This document shows, piece by piece, positions 7,342 to 11,666 of a stretch of 11,666 nt of DNA (positions within the stretch are counted from its first letter, which is position 1; the number at the start of each line of letters is the position of its first letter). This stretch comes from Chitinophagales bacterium (GTDB taxonomy: Bacteria > Bacteroidota > Bacteroidia > Chitinophagales > UBA2359). A program made the position numbers and the translations under genes. The stretch covers positions 1 through 11,666 of the forward strand of contig JAHDDN010000140.1 in the NCBI GenBank assembly GCA_020629335.1. The letters run 5' to 3'. The notes under the pieces are model-generated. The model was not told the origin of the DNA. It searched no databases and saw only the letters and a program-made list of their open reading frames with translations.

Positions 7342-8274
7342 CTATACTGTTGCCATTTGGGCTAAGATTTTTTTGAGACCGTCTTTTAGGGAAATTGGTT
7401 GACGATTAATGAGTTGTAACATTTTGTTGTTATCTGGCATACGTCTTTTCATGTCACCTTCTTCGAGAGGGGGGAGGTGAATGAGTTGTGATTTGGAGTC
7501 GGTAATATCAATGATTGTTTTGGCTAATTCTAGGATGGTGGTCTCGACGCTGCTGCCAATATTAATGACATCATTGACGCATTCATTTTGGTAGAAAGTA
7601 AGTAAGGCCGTATCGATATTGTCATCAATGAAGCAGAAAGTACGCATTTGGAGGCCGTCGCCATTGATGGTAATATCTTGATTTGATAGGGCTGCGCGCA
7701 TGAATTTGGAAACGACAAAATCGGTGCTTTGCTTTGGACCGAAGGTGTTAAAGAAGCGGTAAATGGTATATTCTAAACCGAATTCTTCATAATAAGAACG
7801 GCAGAATGCTTCTCCTACATTTTTGACGACGGCATAAGGTAGTCGTGAATTAAGTGGCGTATTATATTCATCTTGTGGGTAGCTGACAGACTCGCCATAA
7901 ACCTCTGATGAGGAGGCATAAAAGACTCTTTTGACGCCAGTATTTTTAGAAAGATTGAGTATGTTTTTGATGCCATCTATATCATCTAAAACTTGTACTG
8001 GATGATCAAGTGTACGCTGTACACCGACGACTGCGGCATAATGAAAAACGTAATCAAAGGAATAGGAAATCATGATAGGAGCGATATCTTTATATTGATT
8101 GATATCGCTTTTGATAAACTTCCAATTTTTGTATTCTTCGGATGGTAGATTACTTTTTTTGCCAGTCAGTAAATTATCAACAATAACGACAAAATTATCA
8201 GCATCTTGAATTAATTTTTCGGCTAAAGAGCTACCGATAAAGCCAGCGCCGCCAGTCACTAAAATTTTTCTCAT
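7342..8274 (-). CDS. NAD-dependent epimerase/dehydratase (extended SDR family)
   Basis: This 310-residue protein is full length for an extended short-chain dehydrogenase acting on nucleotide sugars. The N-terminus has the Rossmann signature GGAGFIG (residues 8-14) after a beta strand, with D33 at the end of strand two (VIVDNLLTG), the usual NAD ribose contact. The active site shows the Ser cluster 121-123 (YASSSEVYG) and the Y147/K151 pair (PYAVVKNVGE). Later motifs are RFFNTFGP (173-180) and RTFCFIDDN (211-219), and the C-terminus has RRMPDNNKM, like the RRxPD element of UDP-glucuronate decarboxylases and related 4-epimerases. The closest roles would be UDP-sugar 4-epimerase, dehydratase or decarboxylase in surface polysaccharide synthesis. 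The exact substrate cannot be read from the sequence, and no glycosyltransferase is adjacent. The protein is cytoplasmic. The start at 8274 is fixed by the Rossmann strand beginning at residue 3. Confidence 0.93.
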   Translation of the reverse strand: MRKILVTGGAGFIGSSLAEKLIQDADNFVVIVDNLLTGKKSNLPSEEYKNWKFIKSDINQYKDIAPIMISYSFDYVFHYAAVVGVQRTLDHPVQVLDDIDGIKNILNLSKNTGVKRVFYASSSEVYGESVSYPQDEYNTPLNSRLPYAVVKNVGEAFCRSYYEEFGLEYTIYRFFNTFGPKQSTDFVVSKFMRAALSNQDITINGDGLQMRTFCFIDDNIDTALLTFYQNECVNDVINIGSSVETTILELAKTIIDITDSKSQLIHLPPLEEGDMKRRMPDNNKMLQLINRQPISLKDGLKKILAQMATV

Positions 8275-8326
8275 ATTTCAATTAGATGTTTATTGAAAAT
8301 TAATGTTCAAATGGGATTATAATGTA

Positions 8327-8487
8327 AGTGAAATAGAAGAAATAAAATGAGCCAAATTAAATGCAAGATTTTTGGCTGTTTTTAGGCAAAAAAATGTTGC
8401 ATAGCAGAGCTATGGGACAATTTTTTTAACGAAGAAACAGCCGAAAAGATAAGGCTTAATGGCGCAGTTTATTTATTTTGTTTCACT
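8327..8487. repeat. 161-bp full-length fold-back (palindromic) element
   Basis: The whole segment is one imperfect inverted repeat centred on AGA at 8406-8408. From the apex outward: 8395-8405 with 8409-8419 (one mismatch, one G-U), seven A (8388-8394) with seven T (8421-8427), GGCTGTTT (8374-8381) with AAACAGCC (8435-8442), GAGCC (8349-8353) with GGCGC (8461-8465, one mismatch), and AGTGAAA (8327-8333) with TTTCACT (8481-8487). It fills most of the gap between the phosphate transporter stop and the epimerase start. Because an A7 or T7 follows each side of the inner stem, the core could terminate transcription in both directions, but the outer arms are much longer than a terminator needs. Confidence 0.85.
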
Positions 8488-8568
8488 AAAGGTTGTACAA
8501 AGATACTAAATCGTTGCATGAAATTCTTTTTGTGATGCTAAGAAAGGCGTAAAAAGTGTAATTTAGGA

Positions 8569-10266
8569 CTACTTAATCCCTGCTAAGCCTTCATTCACAT
8601 TCACGACTAAGTCACCGATTCGCTCTGCGCTATTGATAAAATCTAAAAACAAAATCCCCATTTTGGCGGCATAATTCTTCTTGCTCAATTGATTATTATA
8701 GTGGCCTTCTACTAGTTTTCCTCTTAATTGGTTGATTTCTTTCTCTAAATTCATAACGGATTCCATATCAATATGATCAGAAGAGACCAGCATGTTTTCA
8801 TTCATTTTTTTGATGGCCTGGTTTACTAAATCATAAATACTTTCCATTTCTTTTTTCATAATCTGCGGAAAGACTAAATTCTCATTTTCCATTTTCTCGT
8901 GATTAAAACTCAGGCGGAAGAAGATATCAGCCATTCGTTCCAAATCATCGACCATACTAAACATACTTTTTACTTTTTTGGCCCCTCTTTCGCTTAAATT
9001 AGTAGAACCGATTTTGGCCAAGAAATTACAAATCTCCTCCTCTAAATTATCCGTGATTTCCTCTCGCATACGAATCTTCTCTCTCAATCTAACTTTATCA
9101 TTGCCATCTTCAAAAAGCAGCATCATAATATTGCCATACATCATGCTAACTATCTTGCTAAATTCTATTAATTCTTTTTTGACTTCGGCAATATTCATTT
9201 CAGACGTACCCACCACAACCGATGGAATATGCTTGAGCTTAAAGTCTTCATCCGTTCCCCTTCCAGGAAATAACTTCATCACTAAATTTTCTAGCAATGG
9301 AATAAAAGCAAACAACAAGATAGTATTGAGAAGATTAAATAAAGTATGGAATAAAGCCAATCCCGCTAATTGCGTATTATCGATAATAGCATGACCAAAG
9401 ATACGTGCGCTAAAATTAATAGCGGGTTGAATAATCGTTAATACCAATTGCGAAAACCATGGCAGAATAATCAGTATCCAACAAGCTCCAATAATATTAA
9501 AAAGGGTATGAAAACGAGCGGCTCTTTTAGCATGAATATTCGCAATACTGGCCGCCAAATTAGCAGTAATAGTCGTGCCAATATTTTCCCCGATCAACAT
9601 TGCCGTAGCAGATTCAAAATTAATCCACCCTTGCGCCAAGAGCACAATAGTTAAGGCCATGGCCGCACTAGACGATTGAATAATCATCGTTACCAAACAT
9701 CCAATAGCTAAAAATATAAAATTGGAAATAAAACCCGTTTGAGCAAAATCCTTCACAAATTCTAATAAAGCAGGATTCTCAATTGGATCTGGAATATTAG
9801 ATTTCAAAAAGTATAAACCAATAAATAATAAACCAAAACCAATAATCGCTTCCCCAATACTTTTTAATTTCGCCCGCTTAGAAAAAAGCAAAGGTAAGGA
9901 AAGCCCAATCACAATAATCGAAAATGTTTTGATACTTGCATTATATCCCAAAGCTGCTAAAAACCAACCTGTTACCGTCGTTCCAATATTCGCACCCATC
10001 GTCACACTAATGGCCTCCGCCAAGCTCATCAGGCCAGCATTCGTAAAGCTCACAATCATTACCGAAGTAGCAGAAGAAGATTGAGTGATAGCCGTAATAA
10101 TTGTCCCTGTGATCACTCCAAGCAAAGGAGTGGAGATAGTAGTACGTATCAGTTGCCGTAACTTAGATCCAGCGACTTTTTGTACACCTTCACTCATCGT
10201 TTTCATTCCAAAAATGAAAATTCCCAACGAGCCTAAAAGGACTAAAAGGTTAATTATTATTGTCAT
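8569..10266 (-). CDS. Na+/phosphate cotransporter family protein with PhoU-like C-terminal domain
   Basis: This 565-residue protein has the architecture of the bacterial NptA/YjbB group. The N-terminal membrane part (about 1-335) contains the duplicated Na/Pi-cotransporter repeat. Its two QSSSA signatures are at 62-66 and 197-201, each followed by a G(A/E)NIGTT motif (91-97 and 226-232); these inverted half-units form the substrate path in this family. Hydrophobic segments are plain around 5-20, 48-75, 115-130, 140-155, 180-210, 255-285 and 300-325. Residues about 355-560 are a cytoplasmic helical PhoU-like domain with the paired acidic motifs DDLERMADIF (440-449) and SAERIGDLV (546-554). The expected role is Na+-driven movement of inorganic phosphate across the inner membrane; direction in bacterial members is not settled by sequence. 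The next gene upstream encodes a PhoB-like regulator, which fits phosphate control by inference. Confidence 0.94.
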   Translation of the reverse strand: MTIIINLLVLLGSLGIFIFGMKTMSEGVQKVAGSKLRQLIRTTISTPLLGVITGTIITAITQSSSATSVMIVSFTNAGLMSLAEAISVTMGANIGTTVTGWFLAALGYNASIKTFSIIVIGLSLPLLFSKRAKLKSIGEAIIGFGLLFIGLYFLKSNIPDPIENPALLEFVKDFAQTGFISNFIFLAIGCLVTMIIQSSSAAMALTIVLLAQGWINFESATAMLIGENIGTTITANLAASIANIHAKRAARFHTLFNIIGACWILIILPWFSQLVLTIIQPAINFSARIFGHAIIDNTQLAGLALFHTLFNLLNTILLFAFIPLLENLVMKLFPGRGTDEDFKLKHIPSVVVGTSEMNIAEVKKELIEFSKIVSMMYGNIMMLLFEDGNDKVRLREKIRMREEITDNLEEEICNFLAKIGSTNLSERGAKKVKSMFSMVDDLERMADIFFRLSFNHEKMENENLVFPQIMKKEMESIYDLVNQAIKKMNENMLVSSDHIDMESVMNLEKEINQLRGKLVEGHYNNQLSKKNYAAKMGILFLDFINSAERIGDLVVNVNEGLAGIK

Positions 10267-10478
10267 TCAGCTATTTAAAATACTAGCCTCAAATTCAGGA
10301 ACAACTTTCTACTGTTTTAAATGAGTTCAATATAGATACTTACCTAAACGATTACACAAATTAACGAATATTACTAGTTCTCCAATATGGGGCTTCCCAT
10401 GCGTAAGCAATGCAGAGGATACAGCACGAACCAATTCATCATTATGCATTTATCATTTATCATTCGCCGAAGGCGCAT
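10267..10478. other. Non-coding leader region upstream of the transporter
   Basis: No convincing gene is seen in this AT-rich stretch. It includes a run of short CATTTATCATT-type motifs (10434-10464), similar to those flanking repeat copy A (7067-7092). It also carries TGGGGCTTCCC at 10388-10398, the exact reverse complement of 7293-7303 beside copy A, and a small CGCC-GAA-GGCG hairpin (10465-10475). The transporter's promoter probably lies here, but I see no clear one. Confidence 0.5.
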
Positions 10479-10619
10479 GGTCGGGCTGTCCGTTCTTATG
10501 TAGCTATGCCGCTCCTACTACGCTAAGCGCTGCTTGTCTGCCTTTCAGGCCAGCCATCGCATCACTAAGCTACGTAAGTCGCAGCATGGACGCTACATAC
10601 CACTTCCATCCCTAAGCCG
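10479..10619 (-). repeat. Dispersed structured repeat, copy B (inverted relative to copy A)
   Basis: Read on the minus strand this 141 bp segment starts CGGCTTAGGGATGG and ends CGGACAGCCCGACC, like copy A, with a four- to five-base insertion in the middle. The same stem forms: plus positions 10592-10599 with 10497-10504, 10581-10587 with 10506-10512 (fully paired, one G-U), and 10574-10578 with 10514-10518. In the first helix copy B has an A-T pair where copy A has G-C, with both partners changed. It begins 13 bases past the stop codon of the response regulator gene, so it would be transcribed as its 3' end and might act in termination or RNA stability. Confidence 0.75.
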
Positions 10620-10631
10620 TTTTATGGCTTC

Positions 10632-11312
10632 CTATTCATCAAATTTATATCCGATTCCCTTAACGGTCTTAATATAAGTACTACCTAACTTCTCTCTCAA
10701 CTTTCTAATATGCACATCTATTGTTCTATCTGTCACAATCACATCTGGCCCCCATACAGTATTATATATTTCCTCTCGCTTAAACACCTTTCCAGGCTTA
10801 GAAGCTAACAAGGCTAATAACTCAAATTCCTTCTTAGGAAGATAACGCTTTTCCTCTCGTTGAGTGACCTCATATTTTTCAATATCAATGACCAAATCTT
10901 TAACTTTGATACAAGTACTATCATTGATATTTTTATATCGTCTTAAAATAGCCTTAACCCTACTAATGAAGATTTGTATTTTCAGTGGTTTTGAAATATA
11001 ATCATCAGCTCCCACTTCCAAGCCTTCAATCTGAGAACCATCTCCACCCTTAGCAGTCAAAAAGATGATTCTAATATCATTATATTTTGGATTAGAGCGG
11101 ATAACTCTACAAGTTTCGATACCATCCATTTCAGGCATCATAATATCCAAAATCACCAAATCAGGAGAAAGCTGACCAATAGAATCAATTGCCTCACGTC
11201 CATTTTTAGCTTGATAGGTTTGATAGCCCTCTTTTGTCAAATTATAACTCAACAATTCTCGAATATCAGGCTCATCATCAACTATCAAAATCTTTATTTC
11301 ACTATTATTCAT
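10632..11312 (-). CDS. OmpR/PhoB-family two-component response regulator
   Basis: This 226-residue protein is of standard length for the family. The receiver domain (about 6-122) has the acidic pocket D12-D13, phosphoacceptor D56 (VILDIMMPEMDG), the switch T86 (FLTAK) and K108 (YISKPL). The winged-helix DNA-binding domain (about 130-226) has EFELLALLASKPG, a recognition-helix region RTIDVHIRKLREKLG and the C-terminal wing IKTVKGIGYKFDE. All residues needed for phosphorylation are present. It should be a cytoplasmic transcription factor controlled by a sensor kinase, and the kinase is not in the window. The gene just downstream on the same strand is a Na+/phosphate transporter, 365 bases away, which makes a PhoB-like role in phosphate response possible but unproven, as PhoB-type sequences control many things. 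The ATG at 11312 places the first beta strand at residues 7-11, as expected. Confidence 0.94.
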   Translation of the reverse strand: MNNSEIKILIVDDEPDIRELLSYNLTKEGYQTYQAKNGREAIDSIGQLSPDLVILDIMMPEMDGIETCRVIRSNPKYNDIRIIFLTAKGGDGSQIEGLEVGADDYISKPLKIQIFISRVKAILRRYKNINDSTCIKVKDLVIDIEKYEVTQREEKRYLPKKEFELLALLASKPGKVFKREEIYNTVWGPDVIVTDRTIDVHIRKLREKLGSTYIKTVKGIGYKFDE

Positions 11313-11377
11313 ATTTTTAATTTTCAGCTTTGTGTTTTTTTATTCCAATATCACTGATCTTACTCTAAAACTTTAAG

Positions 11378-11385
11378 CAAATCTA
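11378..11385 (-). promoter_or_regulatory. Candidate -7 promoter box for the response regulator gene
   Basis: On the minus strand TAGATTTG is an exact match to the Bacteroidota -7 consensus TAnnTTTG, placed to give a leader of about 60 bases before the ATG at 11312. No TTG is seen at the -33 distance, so the call rests on one box. Confidence 0.35.
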
Positions 11386-11442
11386 TATAAAGCTAACTAA
11401 TAAGCTATTAACTCATCGTTAATTTTTCAATTACTTACTTAT

Positions 11443-11606
11443 TAAGTAGTTGAAGGTAATTATTCGTGCATTCTTGATGAGCTTATTTTTAGTTTAGACA
11501 AGGCGCTTTTCGCTAGTAATAGCAGGGCTATTGCTAAGAAAAGCAAGGCAGGATAAGCTAAAAAGAGGCCATCAGAACTGCCGAAATAATTAACTTTAGC
11601 TACTTA
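11443..11606. repeat. 164-bp full-length fold-back (palindromic) element
   Basis: This is one imperfect palindrome centred on AGG at 11524-11526. From the apex: about 10 bp of 11514-11523 with 11527-11536 (one G-U), GCTTTTC with GAAAAGC, an internal loop, a mostly paired stretch around TTTTTAG (about 11486-11492) and CTAAAAA (about 11558-11564), TGATG (11475-11479) with CATCA (11570-11574), TAATTATT with AATAATTA, and TAAGTAG (11443-11449) with CTACTTA (11600-11606). It lies upstream of the response regulator gene and its candidate promoter, in a gap (11313-11666) with no recognisable gene. It resembles the element at 8327-8487 in size and apex. Confidence 0.82.
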
Positions 11607-11666
11607 TAGGCCTTTTATCATTACAATCTCAATTAAATGAACGTTTGGTAAAAACTTCATAATTTG

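Noticed and set aside
8374..8442. Treating the transporter-epimerase gap as only a simple intrinsic terminator
   Set aside because: The inner stem would do as a terminator, but complementarity continues symmetrically to 8327 and 8487, which a terminator does not explain.
8978..9394. A 138-codon plus-strand open frame opposite the transporter gene
   Set aside because: It lies antisense to a well-supported PhoU-like and membrane domain and has no recognisable domain of its own.
10355..10385. Minus-strand TTG and TTAATTTG, about 18 bases apart, as the transporter promoter
   Set aside because: The -7 box has one mismatch, the spacing is short, and such AT-rich matches are expected by chance here.
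11604..11666. Possible C-terminal tail of a gene entering from the right on the minus strand, ending at a TAA at 11604-11606
   Set aside because: Only about 20 codons are available, there is no recognisable motif, and the stop falls within the outer arm of the palindrome.

Overview
The window looks like a low-GC Bacteroidota chromosome. Four things point there: a giant secreted lectin-type surface protein built from tandem repeats, a candidate TAnnTTTG-type -7 promoter box, AT-rich leaders with no clear Shine-Dalgarno sequences, and a typical gene set. The Asp/Cys repeat module and the intergenic fold-back repeats suggest a Saprospiria-like or related lineage. That finer placement is inference.

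Layout. Positions 1-4990 (minus strand) hold one uninterrupted coding region that runs off the left edge. It has 1663 complete codons: signal peptide, L-type lectin-like domain, Ig/PKD-like segment, seven 79-81-residue repeats, a long Ig-like middle, then 28-residue Cys/Asp repeats. Divergent from it is a small pterin synthase (5226-5633, plus), whose Cys-to-HGH spacing is that of 6-pyruvoyltetrahydropterin synthase rather than classical QueD. It converges, across a shared hairpin at 5766-5793, on a membrane-anchored endonuclease/exonuclease/phosphatase-fold protein (5827-6969, minus). Next, all on the minus strand, come an extended-SDR sugar-nucleotide epimerase/dehydratase (7342-8274), a Na+/phosphate cotransporter with a PhoU-like tail (8569-10266) and an OmpR/PhoB-type response regulator (10632-11312). 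The last two suggest, but do not prove, a phosphate-related neighbourhood. The genes here are separated by sizeable gaps and do not form one tight operon.

The most unusual content is intergenic. Two diverged copies of a 137-141 bp GC-richer repeat (7098-7234, and inverted at 10479-10619) fold into the same long stem, with at least one compensatory base-pair change. Two other elements (8327-8487 and 11443-11606) are each about 160 bp and are single imperfect palindromes from end to end. They share the apex TAGC-AGR-GCTA although their arms differ. A further nested inverted repeat (7233-7294) and a double hairpin (7012-7046) lie in the 6970-7341 gap. Together they look like families of dispersed fold-back elements (REP/MITE-like DNA or structured RNA). 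No transposase, tRNA, rRNA or CRISPR array is visible.
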